Assembly: GCA_004322535.1 (NCBI GenBank)
Contig: SCUZ01000062.1
Span: 1-64,000 of the forward strand
Length of the DNA stretch: 64,000 bases
Source of the DNA: Rugosibacter sp.
GTDB taxonomy: Bacteria > Pseudomonadota > Gammaproteobacteria > Burkholderiales > Rhodocyclaceae
Direction: 5' to 3'
Shown: piece by piece, positions 18,930 through 28,845 of the stretch
How the letters are laid out: each line of letters begins with the position of its first letter
How positions within the stretch are numbered: position 1 is the first letter of the stretch
Position numbers and translations under genes: made by a program
Notes under the pieces: model-generated
What the model was told of the DNA's origin: nothing
The model's database searches: none
Seen by the model: the letters and a program-made list of their open reading frames with translations, nothing else

Positions 18930-19610
18930 ATGGCCATACGTGATTGGCCCGTTGCCGAACGTCCGCGCGAACGATTATTGGCAAAAGGTGCGGCAGCGCT
19001 TTCTGATGCCGAACTTCTCGCCATATTTCTGCGCGTGGGTATCCGCGGGAAAAGCGCTGTAGATCTAGCCCGTGATTTATTAGCCCAATTTAATGACGAG
19101 CTAGCGGAGTTAGCAGCAGCGAGTACTGCAAGTCTCGCCAAGCTGCCTGGCATTGGCCCGGCAAAGGCCGCCCAACTCAGTGCCGCGCTTGAATTAGCTC
19201 GTCGCTCCCTCATCAATCCTCTCAAGGAGCGCGATGCACTCACATCGCCTCAAGCTGTGCGTGACTGGTTGCGTTTATCCTTGGGAGGATTACAGCACGA
19301 GGTATTTGTCGCCCTGTGGCTTGACGCACAAAATCGCCTCATTTCCACTGAGGAACTTTTTCGTGGCACACTCACCCAGACCAGCGTATATCCTCGTGAA
19401 GTGGTGAAACGCGCACTCGCCAATAATGCGGGTGCCGTCATCTTGGCGCACAACCATCCCTCCGGAGTCACTGAACCGTCGTCGACCGATATAGCACTCA
19501 CTTCTACGCTGAAGCAGGCACTCGCTTTAATTGAGGTTAAAGTACTCGATCATTTCGTCGTCGCATCGGGCACCACACCGCTCTCCTTTGCCGAGCGTGG
19601 ATTAATCTGA
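18930..19610 (+). CDS. radC: RadC family protein (JAB/MPN domain)
   Basis: The 226-residue product has an N-terminal helix-hairpin-helix-like region ([20 protein letters not shown], about 70-90) and a C-terminal JAB1/MPN-type metal site in [15 protein letters not shown] (about 173-187). The family was named for DNA repair, but its real function is unsettled. Start ATG 18930, full length. Located between coaBC and rpmB, a common betaproteobacterial arrangement. Confidence 0.93.
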   Translation: MAIRDWPVAERPRERLLAKGAAALSDAELLAIFLRVGIRGKSAVDLARDLLAQFNDELAELAAASTASLAKLPGIGPAKAAQLSAALELARRSLINPLKERDALTSPQAVRDWLRLSLGGLQHEVFVALWLDAQNRLISTEELFRGTLTQTSVYPREVVKRALANNAGAVILAHNHPSGVTEPSSTDIALTSTLKQALALIEVKVLDHFVVASGTTPLSFAERGLI

Positions 19611-19617
19611 AAATGAG

Positions 19618-19646
19618 TGGGCATCCAGCGCATTATTTGGTATACT
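19618..19646 (+). promoter_or_regulatory. Probable rpmB-rpmG promoter
   Basis: TGGGCA (19618-19623), 17-base spacer, TATACT (19641-19646), lying just after the radC stop and 38 bases before the rpmB start. This would let the two ribosomal-protein genes be expressed apart from radC. Confidence 0.5.
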
Positions 19647-19684
19647 GTTCAGCTTTGCAGAATCAGCATTCAGGAGCACTAAAC

Positions 19685-19921
19685 ATGTCGCGCGTATGCC
19701 AAGTGACGGGCAAAGCCCCAATGGTGGGAAATAACGTTTCCCACGCTAACAATAAAACCAAACGCCGCTTTCTACCCAATCTACATAATCGTCGGTTTTG
19801 GGTTGAAGCTGAAAATCGTTTTGTCAGCTTGCGTGTTTCAAACGCAGGTTTGCGTACGATTGATAAAAAAGGCATCGACGTGATTCTCGCCGAGTTACGT
19901 GAACGTGGCGAACGCGCCTAA
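19685..19921 (+). CDS. rpmB: 50S ribosomal protein L28
   Basis: Large-subunit protein of 78 residues starting [24 protein letters not shown] after an AGGAG site; the open frame extends further upstream to 19613 but without homology. The typical L28 blocks [16 protein letters not shown] and [15 protein letters not shown] are present. Followed 14 bases later by rpmG, the standard L28-L33 pair. Confidence 0.96.
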   Translation: MSRVCQVTGKAPMVGNNVSHANNKTKRRFLPNLHNRRFWVEAENRFVSLRVSNAGLRTIDKKGIDVILAELRERGERA

Positions 19922-19935
19922 TCAGGAGAAAAATC

Positions 19936-20103
19936 ATGGCCAAAGGCGGACGCGAAAAAATTAAATTGGAATCAACAGCAGGCACAGGTCATTTTTACAC
20001 GACCTCAAAAAACAAAAAAACAACTCCAGGCAAGCTAGAGTTCATTAAGTATGACCCAAAGGTGCGCAAGCACGTGGCTTACAAAGAAGTAAAGCTTAAA
20101 TAA
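19936..20103 (+). CDS. rpmG: 50S ribosomal protein L33
   Basis: A 55-residue large-subunit protein beginning [20 protein letters not shown] and ending [11 protein letters not shown], preceded by AGGAG. It lacks the zinc-binding cysteine pairs, so it is the zinc-free (C-minus) form. Second gene of the rpmB-rpmG operon and directly followed by an intrinsic terminator. Confidence 0.95.
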   Translation: MAKGGREKIKLESTAGTGHFYTTSKNKKTTPGKLEFIKYDPKVRKHVAYKEVKLK

Positions 20104-20150
20104 GACTTATAGACTCGATTATTTATATTGATTATTTATTCTTGAGCGAT

Positions 20151-20178
20151 AAAAAAGCCCGCTTTTAGCGGGCTTTTT
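20151..20178 (+). terminator. Intrinsic terminator after rpmG
   Basis: AAAAAAGCCCGC and GCGGGCTTTTTT pair perfectly around a short TTTTA loop. It lies between rpmG and the convergent desaturase gene and, with A runs on one side and T runs on the other, can work in both directions. Confidence 0.93.
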
Positions 20179-20200
20179 TATTGGAAATTTTCTCTTTACG

Positions 20201-21364
20201 TTATACCGCGTAGGTTCTTAACCTTGAAGAAAACTCTTCCATTTGCCTAATACCACTTTGCTCAGCACTTGTAATCCAATCCTCTAGCTGCTTAACTAGC
20301 TGATCATGTGTAGCGGTTGATCGTCCCCACAAAGCTTCAAGATCTTTTCGCATGGCATAGACCCGCGCCAGACGCTCACTCTGCCTTAGCAAGGCTGCCA
20401 GTCTCGCATGCTGTGCAATGGGGAGACTGCTTTCTTCTCTGCCCAACAAGTGCTTCATCAAACGCCCCTCTTTGGCATCGATGCTCAGTTGCGTAAATTC
20501 CTCAGATGCCAAATGATGCAAGCTCTTCAAGTATTTGGCCAATACGTCATACCGATGGGTAACTACCGCCTGTAACAGATCAAGATCAATGGTCGGCCTT
20601 GCCAGGTGAAAGCGAGGTGTCGGAGCAATTTTTTTAACTTTTGCTAGACCAACAATCTCAAGCAATCGGATATAAAACCAACCAATATCAAATTCATACC
20701 ACTTGTTGGAAAGCTTTGCCGAAGAAGCAAACGTGTGATGGTTATTGTGCAACTCTTCCCCGCCAATCAGAATGCCAAGAGGAAAAATATTCGTCGATGC
20801 ATCAAAGCAAGCAAAGTTTCGATATCCCCAATAGTGGCCTATCCCATTAATCACTCCGGCAGCCCAAAAGGGAATCCAGATCATTTGAATAACCCAAATC
20901 AAACCTCCTATCCAGGGACCAAACAAAACAAGATTGATCCCCAGCATGATAAACACGCCTAGCTTATTTAGTGGGGTATAGATCACACGCTCAAGCCAGT
21001 CATCAGGTGTTCCGTGCCCATAATGCGCCATGGTTTCAGCATTGCGGGATTCTTTTACATAGAAGAAGACGCCTGTCCATAACACCGGCTGAATACCCAA
21101 AATCTGCGGGCTGTGTGGATCCTCGACTGTTTCACATTTTGCATGATGTTTCCGATGGATTGCAGCCCATTCTTTGGTAACCATACCTGTTGTTAGCCAA
21201 AGCCAAAATCGAAAAAAATGGCTAGGTAGCGGCGATAAATCCAACGCACGGTGTGCTTGGTGTCGATGAAGATATATCGTGACACCAACAATGCTGATAT
21301 GGGTCAGCCCCAAGGTTAAAACAAAATATCCCCACCAAGACAACTCAATAATTCCAAAATACAT
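20201..21364 (-). CDS. Acyl-lipid/acyl-CoA delta-9 fatty acid desaturase with C-terminal extension
   Basis: Membrane di-iron enzyme introducing a double bond into fatty acyl chains, adjusting membrane fluidity. The three histidine boxes are present: HRHQAH (about 33-38), HRKHHA (about 70) and HNNHH (about 207), among several hydrophobic segments. After about residue 265 the protein continues for about 120 residues of soluble, charged, helical sequence (KDLEALWGRSTATHDQLVKQ and QLEDWITSAEQSGIRQMEEF) that is not part of the desaturase fold and resembles the tail of ISL3-family transposases. Such extensions occur in DesA-type proteobacterial desaturases as I remember them. Monocistronic. Confidence 0.9.
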   Translation of the reverse strand: MYFGIIELSWWGYFVLTLGLTHISIVGVTIYLHRHQAHRALDLSPLPSHFFRFWLWLTTGMVTKEWAAIHRKHHAKCETVEDPHSPQILGIQPVLWTGVFFYVKESRNAETMAHYGHGTPDDWLERVIYTPLNKLGVFIMLGINLVLFGPWIGGLIWVIQMIWIPFWAAGVINGIGHYWGYRNFACFDASTNIFPLGILIGGEELHNNHHTFASSAKLSNKWYEFDIGWFYIRLLEIVGLAKVKKIAPTPRFHLARPTIDLDLLQAVVTHRYDVLAKYLKSLHHLASEEFTQLSIDAKEGRLMKHLLGREESSLPIAQHARLAALLRQSERLARVYAMRKDLEALWGRSTATHDQLVKQLEDWITSAEQSGIRQMEEFSSRLRTYAV

Positions 21365-21428
21365 GCAAATGATTCCTTGATAGAAATTTATAGGGGGTGG
21401 ATATTTCTTAACATTCTACCTGAGCAAA

Positions 21429-22541
21429 TCAACCACAATTGTTCAGATAACCACTCATGAGACGTCTGTAATACTCGTGGAAGTGTTGCATTCCATCTTC
21501 CATTGGCGATTGATAAGGGCCCATCTCGCTTTGACCTCGCTTCATCAAGGCATATCGACCTCGATCCATGCGCGTGGCGATATCGTCATCTTCTAGCGCT
21601 GTTTCCATATAGGCCGCCTGCTCAGCTTGAATGAATTCTGGTTCAAAGAGCGCAATATCCTCAGGATAATAAAACTCAACGACATTAAGCGTTTTATTCA
21701 CATCCTGTGGGATTAACCTGGAAACAACGAGTACTTGCGGGTACCACTCCACCATAATATTGGGGTAGTAAGTTAACCAAATTGCCCCACTCTTTGGCAA
21801 CTCGCCGTTATGGTAGTCAAGAACGACTTTATGCCAGCGCTGATAAATTGCTGAGCCCGGCTTTGCAAGTGATTGGATGCCCACTTGCTGTACTGAGTAC
21901 CAATCAGCAAATTGCCAGCTGAGATCATCACACGTTACGAAGCCCCCTAGCCCGGGATGATAGGGGGTGACATGATAATCTTCTAGGTAGACCTCAATAA
22001 ACGTCTTCCAATTGTAGTTGCATTCATGCAACTCAACACGATCTAGCCTGTAGCCCTTAAAATCAAACATGTTTGTAAATCGCATCCCTGCTAAATCCGC
22101 ATCGGCGGAGCGTGGGCCCTTGAATAACAAACCTTGCCAATTTTCAAGCTTTTGTTTCTTCAAGCTTAATGCGGGGTTAGTGACAAAATGCGGCGCACCG
22201 ACTAACGTACCACCGCAATCGTAAGTCCACCGATGAATAGGGCAAACAATATTTTTTGCATTTCCTGAGCCTTCGAGCATAATGGCTTGCCGATGACGGC
22301 AGACATTTGACATTTCATACATACCATCGGGCTGCTGAATGATCATCCGTCCGTGGTCATTCCATTCTTGTGAGCGATAGTCATTCACGTTTGGTACCAT
22401 CAACTCATGGCCAACGTAATTCGCCCCTGCCTCAAAAATTACTTTTTGCTCTAATTCGAAAAGTTTTTCATCAAAATACCATTCCACCGGCAATTGTGAA
22501 GCACTAGGTGACAAAAGAGAATATGGAAGAGTGTCAGACAT
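21429..22541 (-). CDS. Rieske aromatic ring-hydroxylating oxygenase, alpha subunit family
   Basis: The N-terminal Rieske [2Fe-2S] motif is visible as CRHRQAIM followed by CPIHRW (CxH-x16-CxxH, about residues 87-108). The catalytic-domain iron ligands lie in VYLEDYHVTPYHPGL. The start is taken at ATG 22541 (SDTLPYSLLSPSASQLP), giving 370 residues; an upstream extension to 22631 looks non-coding. No reductase, ferredoxin or beta-subunit gene lies nearby, so the substrate cannot be named. It is divergent from xseB-ispA-dxs, a fixed neighbourhood in many betaproteobacteria, which hints at a housekeeping (lipid or isoprenoid) role rather than xenobiotic breakdown. Confidence 0.87.
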   Translation of the reverse strand: MSDTLPYSLLSPSASQLPVEWYFDEKLFELEQKVIFEAGANYVGHELMVPNVNDYRSQEWNDHGRMIIQQPDGMYEMSNVCRHRQAIMLEGSGNAKNIVCPIHRWTYDCGGTLVGAPHFVTNPALSLKKQKLENWQGLLFKGPRSADADLAGMRFTNMFDFKGYRLDRVELHECNYNWKTFIEVYLEDYHVTPYHPGLGGFVTCDDLSWQFADWYSVQQVGIQSLAKPGSAIYQRWHKVVLDYHNGELPKSGAIWLTYYPNIMVEWYPQVLVVSRLIPQDVNKTLNVVEFYYPEDIALFEPEFIQAEQAAYMETALEDDDIATRMDRGRYALMKRGQSEMGPYQSPMEDGMQHFHEYYRRLMSGYLNNCG

Positions 22542-22746
22542 AGTTTCCAACCACCAAGAAAAGTTTACGAGGAAACTGGAAACAATTGAGGTAGGTCGAA
22601 GTGATTTAATAGCAAAAGAAAACCGGCTCAACGCCGACTATCGTATTGTAGCGCGTAACGAATTTGACCGAAAGCCGCCCCTAAGCTATTTTTATAACCT
22701 TTTTTTATTATCGACTATTGTCTTTGACTAACATAGCACCCTCATC

Positions 22747-23013
22747 ATGAAAACTACCCCGAAAAAATCCTCTACACTGATAGAATCACAATCCTTTGAA
22801 GATGTTCTCACCGAATTGGAAAGCATCATTAGCGCCATGGAAGTTGGTCAGATGCCGCTTCAAGAAACATTGGATGTCTACAAACGTGGAATGATTTTGC
22901 TTCGCCAGTGTCAAAAGACCCTCAATGCAGCTGAGCAGCAAATACGCATCCTTGAAAACAACACTCTGCGCCCATTCAAACCAGACACCTTTAGTGAACT
23001 GGAAGACAAATAA
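22747..23013 (+). CDS. xseB: Exodeoxyribonuclease VII small subunit
   Basis: Small subunit that coats the large subunit XseA to make the single-strand exonuclease VII. The 88-residue product has the family core SFEDVLTELESIISAMEVGQMPLQETLDVYKRGMILLRQCQ (shown here in summary by its ends) and a predicted two-helix coiled coil. Six bases before ispA, with which it forms the usual xseB-ispA-dxs operon. xseA is not in the window. Confidence 0.93.
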   Translation: MKTTPKKSSTLIESQSFEDVLTELESIISAMEVGQMPLQETLDVYKRGMILLRQCQKTLNAAEQQIRILENNTLRPFKPDTFSELEDK

Positions 23014-23019
23014 ATAACC

Positions 23020-23904
23020 ATGAATTTTCTCGGCTGGGCCGCTAGCATTCAGCAAAGGACAGAGGTTGCGCTCGAGTTAGCCCTACCCCCATCACACATT
23101 TCACCCACTCGCTTGCACGACGCAATGCGCTATGCCGTACTTGGTGGAGGAAAACGAGTCAGGCCATTGCTTTGCCATGCTACAGGCGATCTTTTTAAAG
23201 CAACATCACATTCTTTGGATATGGCAGCGATTGCCACTGAACTCATTCATGCGTATTCACTCGTGCACGATGACTTACCCTGTATGGACAATGACGTGCT
23301 CCGACGTGGCAAACCAACATGCCATATTGAGTTTGATGAAGTAACCGCCCTGCTTGCTGGTGATGCGCTTCAAACGCTTGCATTTCAAGTACTGTCATCC
23401 CACTCACTAGATGTCGATTTATCACATCAGCTTGATATGCTTAACCTTCTGGCCACTGCGTCGGGATCACGCGGAATGGCTGGCGGTCAAGCGCTTGACA
23501 TTGCCGCGACGAATCAACAGCTAACCATTGCGGAACTTGAATTGATGCACATTCACAAAACGGGGGCATTGATTCGTGCCGCTGTTCTTCTTGGAGCACA
23601 TTGCGGTAAAGCAACATCAAGCGAATTAGACCAACTCAGCCACTTTGCCACCCGGCTCGGCTTGTTGTTTCAAATTGTCGATGATATTCTTGATACAGAA
23701 AGTGATACAGCCACGCTTGGGAAAACTGCAGGTAAGGATGCAGCGCAAAACAAATCAACCTATGTCAGCTTATTGGGAAAAACTCAAGCCAAAGAGCTTG
23801 CCGTAAGCCTGTTGCATGAATCGCATGCTGCGCTATCCTCATTCGGAGATCGCGCATTACGTCTGCATGAATTAACTGACTTCATCGCAGAGCGAAATTT
23901 CTAA
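23020..23904 (+). CDS. ispA: Farnesyl diphosphate synthase (geranyltranstransferase)
   Basis: Prenyltransferase extending DMAPP with IPP to farnesyl diphosphate for quinones and undecaprenyl lipid. The first aspartate-rich motif is DDLPCMDND (about 86-94) and the second is QIVDDILD (about 220-227); [13 protein letters not shown] near residue 45 binds IPP. At 294 residues it is full length. Its TAA stop overlaps the dxs ATG by one base. Confidence 0.95.
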   Translation: MNFLGWAASIQQRTEVALELALPPSHISPTRLHDAMRYAVLGGGKRVRPLLCHATGDLFKATSHSLDMAAIATELIHAYSLVHDDLPCMDNDVLRRGKPTCHIEFDEVTALLAGDALQTLAFQVLSSHSLDVDLSHQLDMLNLLATASGSRGMAGGQALDIAATNQQLTIAELELMHIHKTGALIRAAVLLGAHCGKATSSELDQLSHFATRLGLLFQIVDDILDTESDTATLGKTAGKDAAQNKSTYVSLLGKTQAKELAVSLLHESHAALSSFGDRALRLHELTDFIAERNF

Positions 23905-25757
23905 TGACACCTCTGCTTGATACGATTCAGTCCCCCACGGACCTTCGATTACTTTCACCACATCAACTACCGCAGTTAGCCGATGAATTACGTCAATTTT
24001 TACTTGAGTCTGTCGCAAAAACAGGCGGTCACTTATCTTCCAATCTTGGCACCATCGAACTAACGATCGCACTCCACTATGTCTTCAATACACCGGAAGA
24101 CCGACTAGTCTGGGATGTGGGACATCAAACATACGCCCATAAAGTGCTTACTGGCCGAAGAGAAGGCATGGCGAGTTTGCGTATGCATAAGGGAATGTCC
24201 GGCTTCCCTAAACGGACTGAAAGTATTTACGACTCCTTTGGAGTTGGCCATTCTTCAACATCTATCTCTGCTGCGCTTGGTATGGCTGTCGCGGCACGCA
24301 ATAAGGGGGAGGAGCGCCGGGTCGCTGCCATCATTGGTGATGGTGCCATGTCTGCCGGCCAGGCATTCGAGGCTCTAAATAATGGCGGCACGCTTGATGC
24401 GAACTTACTCGTCATACTAAACGACAATGACATGTCCATCTCGCCACCTGTTGGAGCACTGAACAAATACCTGGCCCGATTACTCTCTGGTAGAACCTTC
24501 AATGCAGCGCGCCGAGCAGGTGGAAAAGTGCTATCGGCTGTGCCTAGTATGCGTGAGTTTGCTAGTCGAGTTGAAGAGCATGTCAAAGGAATGATTTCGC
24601 CAGGCACTTTATTCGAAGAGTTAGGTTTTAACTACATCGGTCCCATCGATGGTCATGATCTAGACGCATTGATTCCCACTCTACAGAATTTACGTCGGCT
24701 CCAAGGGCCTCAGTTTCTACATGTGATCACTAAAAAAGGGCAAGGCTATAAACTTGCAGAAACTGATCCAGTTCTATATCACGGAGTCAGTAAATTCGAT
24801 ACTACCTGCGGAATCAAGCCCGCAAAAAGCAGCAGCAAGCTAACCTACACGCAGGTATTTAGCGACTGGTTATGCGATCAAGCTGCTAGCGACTCCCGCC
24901 TCATCGGCATTACCCCTGCCATGCGTGAAGGCTCAGGCTTGCTACGCTTTTCACAAGTTTTTCCCGATCGCTACTTTGACGTAGGCATTGCTGAGCAACA
25001 TGCACTGACATTTGCTGCCGGATTGGCATGTGAAGGTATGAAACCAGTCGTTGCAATTTACTCGACGTTTTTACAGCGGGCCTATGACCAACTCATCCAC
25101 GATATTGCCTTGCAAAATTTACCTGTTGTATTTGCGATTGATCGTGGTGGCCTTGTGGGAGCGGACGGCGCAACACATAATGGAGCTTTTGACCTTTCTT
25201 ACCTCACCTGTATCCCCAACATGGTGGTAATGACGCCGAGTGATGAAGATGAATGTCGCAAAATGCTCTCTACCGCTTTTTCTGCTGATGGCCCAGTAGC
25301 CGTTCGATATCCGCGTGGTAGTGGATCCGGAATAACGGTACAGTCTGATTTATCAACGCTCGCCATAGGTAAAGGCGAAGTAAAGCGCCAAGGCAAGCAC
25401 ACAGCTCTATTGGCATTTGGCTCCATGCTGACGTCAGCTCTAGCTGCGGGTGAATTACTTGATGCCACCGTAGTCAACATGCGATTTGTGAAACCTATTG
25501 ACCACGAACTTATTTCTACACTGGCCCTAAGTCACGAGCTATTAATATCGATTGAAGAAAATACCATTATCGGTGGTGCCGGGGCTGAAGTAGCCCGCGC
25601 CCTTGAAGAGTCAGGAAACAGAGTGCCTCTTTTACGGCTTGGATTACCGGATCATTTCATCGATCAGGGGGATAGTGCCACGCTATTATCTGAGGTCGGG
25701 CTTGATCCTGCAGGTATTGTCAGCGCGGTGTATAAAAAGCTAGCCACCAATAGTTGA
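23904..25757 (+). CDS. dxs: 1-deoxy-D-xylulose-5-phosphate synthase
   Basis: Thiamine-diphosphate enzyme that condenses pyruvate and glyceraldehyde-3-phosphate, the entry and main control point of the MEP isoprenoid pathway. The 617-residue product has the ThDP motif [16 protein letters not shown] (about 151-166), the transketolase-type central domain with [16 protein letters not shown], and the C-terminal domain ([14 protein letters not shown]). Directly coupled to ispA. FolE2 follows after about 60 bases. Confidence 0.97.
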   Translation: MTPLLDTIQSPTDLRLLSPHQLPQLADELRQFLLESVAKTGGHLSSNLGTIELTIALHYVFNTPEDRLVWDVGHQTYAHKVLTGRREGMASLRMHKGMSGFPKRTESIYDSFGVGHSSTSISAALGMAVAARNKGEERRVAAIIGDGAMSAGQAFEALNNGGTLDANLLVILNDNDMSISPPVGALNKYLARLLSGRTFNAARRAGGKVLSAVPSMREFASRVEEHVKGMISPGTLFEELGFNYIGPIDGHDLDALIPTLQNLRRLQGPQFLHVITKKGQGYKLAETDPVLYHGVSKFDTTCGIKPAKSSSKLTYTQVFSDWLCDQAASDSRLIGITPAMREGSGLLRFSQVFPDRYFDVGIAEQHALTFAAGLACEGMKPVVAIYSTFLQRAYDQLIHDIALQNLPVVFAIDRGGLVGADGATHNGAFDLSYLTCIPNMVVMTPSDEDECRKMLSTAFSADGPVAVRYPRGSGSGITVQSDLSTLAIGKGEVKRQGKHTALLAFGSMLTSALAAGELLDATVVNMRFVKPIDHELISTLALSHELLISIEENTIIGGAGAEVARALEESGNRVPLLRLGLPDHFIDQGDSATLLSEVGLDPAGIVSAVYKKLATNS

Positions 25758-25837
25758 CTAATTTTGTCGGAAAATATACAGTTCATTACACACTTTTTTA
25801 TGCTAGATGCTAACAAATTATGAATTCTAGGATACCT

Positions 25838-26644
25838 ATGCCTGATCAAAATACGGCTGTCATACCTGACGTACAGGCAAGCGAAGATTTACGCCATTTA
25901 CCAATCAACCGTGTTGGTATTAAATCAATTCGTCACCCATTCAAAATTCTTGATAAAAGCGGTGGTGTAAGACACACGGTCGCTGACTTCAATATGTACG
26001 TGGGGCTACCGCATAACTTCAAGGGTACGCATATGTCGCGTTTCGTTGAAATTCTTAACTCACACGAAGATGAAATTTCGGTTGAAAGTTTTGAAACTAT
26101 GTTGCGTGAAATGGTAATCCGTTTAGAAGCTCAAATGGGTTATCTTGAAATGCGCTTCCCTTACTTCGTTAACAAAACAGCCCCTGTTTCTGGCGTCAAA
26201 AGCCTTATGGACTATGACATAACGTTTATTGGTGAAATTCTCTCCAACGGCGAGTACCGACAAACCATCAAGGTGTTGGTGCCGGTTACCAGCTTATGTC
26301 CTTGCTCCAAGAAAATTTCAGAGCGTGGCGCACACAATCAACGCTCACATGTGACTATCACGGCCACAACCAACACCCTTGTGTGGATTGAGGATTTGAT
26401 TAATATCGCTGAAAGCCAAGCCTCTTGCGAACTTTACGGTCTGCTTAAACGACCTGACGAGAAATTTGTCACCGAACGCGCATATGATAATCCCAAGTTT
26501 GTTGAAGATCTTGTTCGTGACGTTGCCAGCGTATTGAATGCCGATCAGCGCATTGATGCTTACAGCGTTGAAAGCGAGAACTTCGAATCAATTCACAATC
26601 ATTCTGCTTATGCGATGATTGAGAAAGATAAAAAAGCTCACTAA
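25838..26644 (+). CDS. folE2: GTP cyclohydrolase FolE2 (type IB)
   Basis: Converts GTP to 7,8-dihydroneopterin triphosphate, first step of folate synthesis and also the feed into QueD for queuosine. The metal-binding cysteine region is [21 protein letters not shown], and the family block [18 protein letters not shown] is present. Two starts are possible: ATG 25838 (MPDQNTAV) or 25820, six codons upstream; I prefer 25838. Type IB enzymes can use metals other than zinc and often serve under zinc shortage; no FolE (type IA) gene is seen here. Ends at a bidirectional terminator. Confidence 0.94.
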   Translation: MPDQNTAVIPDVQASEDLRHLPINRVGIKSIRHPFKILDKSGGVRHTVADFNMYVGLPHNFKGTHMSRFVEILNSHEDEISVESFETMLREMVIRLEAQMGYLEMRFPYFVNKTAPVSGVKSLMDYDITFIGEILSNGEYRQTIKVLVPVTSLCPCSKKISERGAHNQRSHVTITATTNTLVWIEDLINIAESQASCELYGLLKRPDEKFVTERAYDNPKFVEDLVRDVASVLNADQRIDAYSVESENFESIHNHSAYAMIEKDKKAH

Positions 26645-26694
26645 TCCACACCAAGTGCAAACTAAAACCTATTTTCACAAAGAATAAAAATATA

Positions 26695-26731
26695 AAAAGG
26701 GCCGCGCATCAAATGATGCACGGCCCTTTTT
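26695..26731. terminator. Bidirectional intrinsic terminator between folE2 and rplS
   Basis: AAAAAGGGCCG and CGGCCCTTTTT enclose a second paired segment (GCATCA/TGATGC) with one internal mismatch, giving a long stem ending in A and T runs. It lies between convergent folE2 and rplS and can stop transcription from both sides. Confidence 0.92.
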
Positions 26732-26784
26732 AGCTAATCAATAAAATAATTAACTCAGAATCAGCTATAACGCTTTAAAAAACT

Positions 26785-27153
26785 TTAAACGCGTGTCTTT
26801 CTCGTCAGTTTTTCCTTAATACGCGCAGACTTCCCTGAGCGATCACGCAAATAATAAAGCTTGGCACGACGTACATCGCCACGACGCTTGATCTCAACGC
26901 TGGCAATCACTGGGGAGTAGGTTTGAAACGTACGCTCAACGCCTTCGCCTGAAGAAATTTTACGTACAATGAAATTTGAATTTAAGCCACGGTTACGCTT
27001 AGCAACAACCACGCCTTCAAAAGCCTGAGTACGCTTTCGATCACCCTCAAATACATTGACATTAACAATGACCGTATCGCCCGGAGCAAAATCAGGAACA
27101 ACTTTTGCCAACCGCGCAATTTCTTCTTTTTCCAACTGTTCAATCAGATTCAT
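26785..27153 (-). CDS. rplS: 50S ribosomal protein L19
   Basis: Large-subunit protein at the interface with the small subunit. The 122-residue product has the L19 signature [20 protein letters not shown] and [16 protein letters not shown]. Last gene of the rpsP-rimM-trmD-rplS operon, the conserved bacterial order; a gap of 84 bases separates it from trmD. Confidence 0.97.
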   Translation of the reverse strand: MNLIEQLEKEEIARLAKVVPDFAPGDTVIVNVNVFEGDRKRTQAFEGVVVAKRNRGLNSNFIVRKISSGEGVERTFQTYSPVIASVEIKRRGDVRRAKLYYLRDRSGKSARIKEKLTRKTRV

Positions 27154-27237
27154 TGATTACTCCATTCAATTAATTATGGCTGCAGATCTAGCCTGCCAAC
27201 CGTTTACAAAGAGCAGAGTCGCCTCTGGTATGTAGTT

Positions 27238-27981
27238 TTATTTACCATTTCGCTGGAACTCTCCCAGCAATTTGGCCTCTTCTTGGCTCAAAAACCGTTC
27301 CTGCAAAAGATCCGGCCGTCTCTGCCATGTTCGTCCTAGCGCCTGTTTCAGTCGCCAAAGACGAATTTTTTCATGATTCCCTGATAACAAAACATCAGGA
27401 ACCTCGCACCCCTCGTACACTTCTGGCCGCGTGTAATGTGGCCAGTCTAACAAACCTGAAGAAAAAGAGTCCTCAACTACCGACGACTCATCACTCAAGG
27501 CTTCCGGCAAGTAACGAATACAGGCATCCATCAAGGCCATTGCCGCAATTTCACCACCAGATAAAACAAAATCGCCGAGTGATAACTCTTCATCAACACA
27601 TCGGTCAATGAGCCGCTCATCAATCCCTTCATAGCGGCCACACAAAAGAATCGCACCCGGGCCTGCTGCTAGTTCAATCACTCGTTGCTGCTTGATCGGC
27701 GCACCCTGCGGAGAAAGATAAATTACTTTCGCCGCATCACCAGCGCCGACTTTTGCCGCCTGAATTGCACATTCCAATGGACCAGCCATCATCACCATAC
27801 CGGGCCCGCCGCCATAAGGGCGATCATCTACTGTTCGATGAATATCATTCGCCCACTGCCGAGGATTCCAGCACTCTAACTGCCAGAGCTTGCGATTCAG
27901 CGCCCTCCGCGTGATTCCTGATTCGGTAATTGCCGAAAACATTTCAGGGAACAGGGTTATGACATCAAATCGCAAGGTCAC
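27238..27981 (-). CDS. trmD: tRNA (guanine-N1-)-methyltransferase
   Basis: Methylates G37 of tRNAs to prevent +1 frameshifting; essential SPOUT-family enzyme. The 247-residue protein has the knot-forming [15 protein letters not shown] and [20 protein letters not shown] regions and starts [15 protein letters not shown]. Its codons at 27730-27754 contain copy C of the dispersed repeat, read as [10 protein letters not shown] just before VIYLSPQG; protein length does not seem changed. Overlaps rimM by four bases (ATGA). Confidence 0.96.
   Translation of the reverse strand: MTLRFDVITLFPEMFSAITESGITRRALNRKLWQLECWNPRQWANDIHRTVDDRPYGGGPGMVMMAGPLECAIQAAKVGAGDAAKVIYLSPQGAPIKQQRVIELAAGPGAILLCGRYEGIDERLIDRCVDEELSLGDFVLSGGEIAAMALMDACIRYLPEALSDESSVVEDSFSSGLLDWPHYTRPEVYEGCEVPDVLLSGNHEKIRLWRLKQALGRTWQRRPDLLQERFLSQEEAKLLGEFQRNGK
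27730..27754 (+). repeat. Dispersed 25-bp repeat, copy C (inside trmD)
   Basis: Matches the consensus at 23 of 25 positions with an intact 14-bp core. It lies on the strand opposite to trmD coding; in the trmD frame it reads [10 protein letters not shown], the same frame as copy E in gcvP. Confidence 0.75.
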
Positions 27982-28484
27982 CAGTCAACATCCCAATCGA
28001 CGTGAATCATTTTTCCGGGAACATCAACCCACTTTACTACATGCTCAACAAACGGCAACAATCTTTCATTTTTCTCGGATGCAACAACTAAAACATTGTG
28101 TGCACCCGTTTCCAGCAGAGACTTCACGTTACCCAGCAACTCCCCCTGCAGGTTTACAACACTTAGGTCCGTCAGATCATCCCAATAATATTCACCGAGC
28201 TTAACTGGCGGTAACTCATCACGCAGCACACCAATAAAACAACCATCGATTGACTCCGACGTATCGCGGTCATCAACACCGGCAAGCTTGGCAACAAGGC
28301 TATTAGCATGGGCTTTAATAGCCTCCGGCACATAAGCCTTCCACTGATCAGGCGGAGCATCCGCTGCCAGGGACAACCACCAATGCGAAATCGTTCCCCA
28401 TGACAAGGGGTCGTCACCAAATGGGTGTATGCGCAACCAACCCCGAACACCAAACGGGGCAATAATCCGCCCCAACACAATCAT
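27978..28484 (-). CDS. rimM: 16S rRNA processing protein RimM
   Basis: Assembly factor for the 30S head that binds ribosomal protein S19. The 168-residue protein starts [25 protein letters not shown], the family's N-terminal beta-barrel signature, and has a C-terminal PRC-barrel around [20 protein letters not shown]. Third-from-last gene of the rpsP operon; overlaps trmD by four bases and lies seven bases after rpsP. Confidence 0.95.
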   Translation of the reverse strand: MIVLGRIIAPFGVRGWLRIHPFGDDPLSWGTISHWWLSLAADAPPDQWKAYVPEAIKAHANSLVAKLAGVDDRDTSESIDGCFIGVLRDELPPVKLGEYYWDDLTDLSVVNLQGELLGNVKSLLETGAHNVLVVASEKNERLLPFVEHVVKWVDVPGKMIHVDWDVDW

Positions 28485-28490
28485 GGTGTA

Positions 28491-28745
28491 TCAGGCAGCT
28501 TTTTTCACGCCAGCCTGCTTCACTAGGCGAGCAGCAGTAGGCGAAAGCTGGGCACCATGCTGCTGCCAGTAAGCCAAGCGTTCAGCATTGATGACTAAAC
28601 CTTGCTCCGTTGCCGCAGCAATCGGGTTGTAAAAACCAATGCGCTCAATAAAGCGGCCATCGCGGCGATTGCGCGAATCAGTAACCACCATATTGAAAAA
28701 CGGACGGTTCTTTGCACCACCTCGGGCTAAACGAATAACTACCAT
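28491..28745 (-). CDS. rpsP: 30S ribosomal protein S16
   Basis: Small-subunit assembly protein. The 84-residue product begins [20 protein letters not shown] and includes [14 protein letters not shown], both diagnostic of S16. First gene of the rpsP-rimM-trmD-rplS operon. Confidence 0.97.
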   Translation of the reverse strand: MVVIRLARGGAKNRPFFNMVVTDSRNRRDGRFIERIGFYNPIAAATEQGLVINAERLAYWQQHGAQLSPTAARLVKQAGVKKAA

Positions 28746-28845
28746 AGTGTTCTCTTCAAGTACAGGAAAGCAAAAAATTATAATTCAAACAAGAGGATAA
28801 AACAAGGTGCTTTCCTTATCACTCCATCTATATCCTGTCGCGTTC

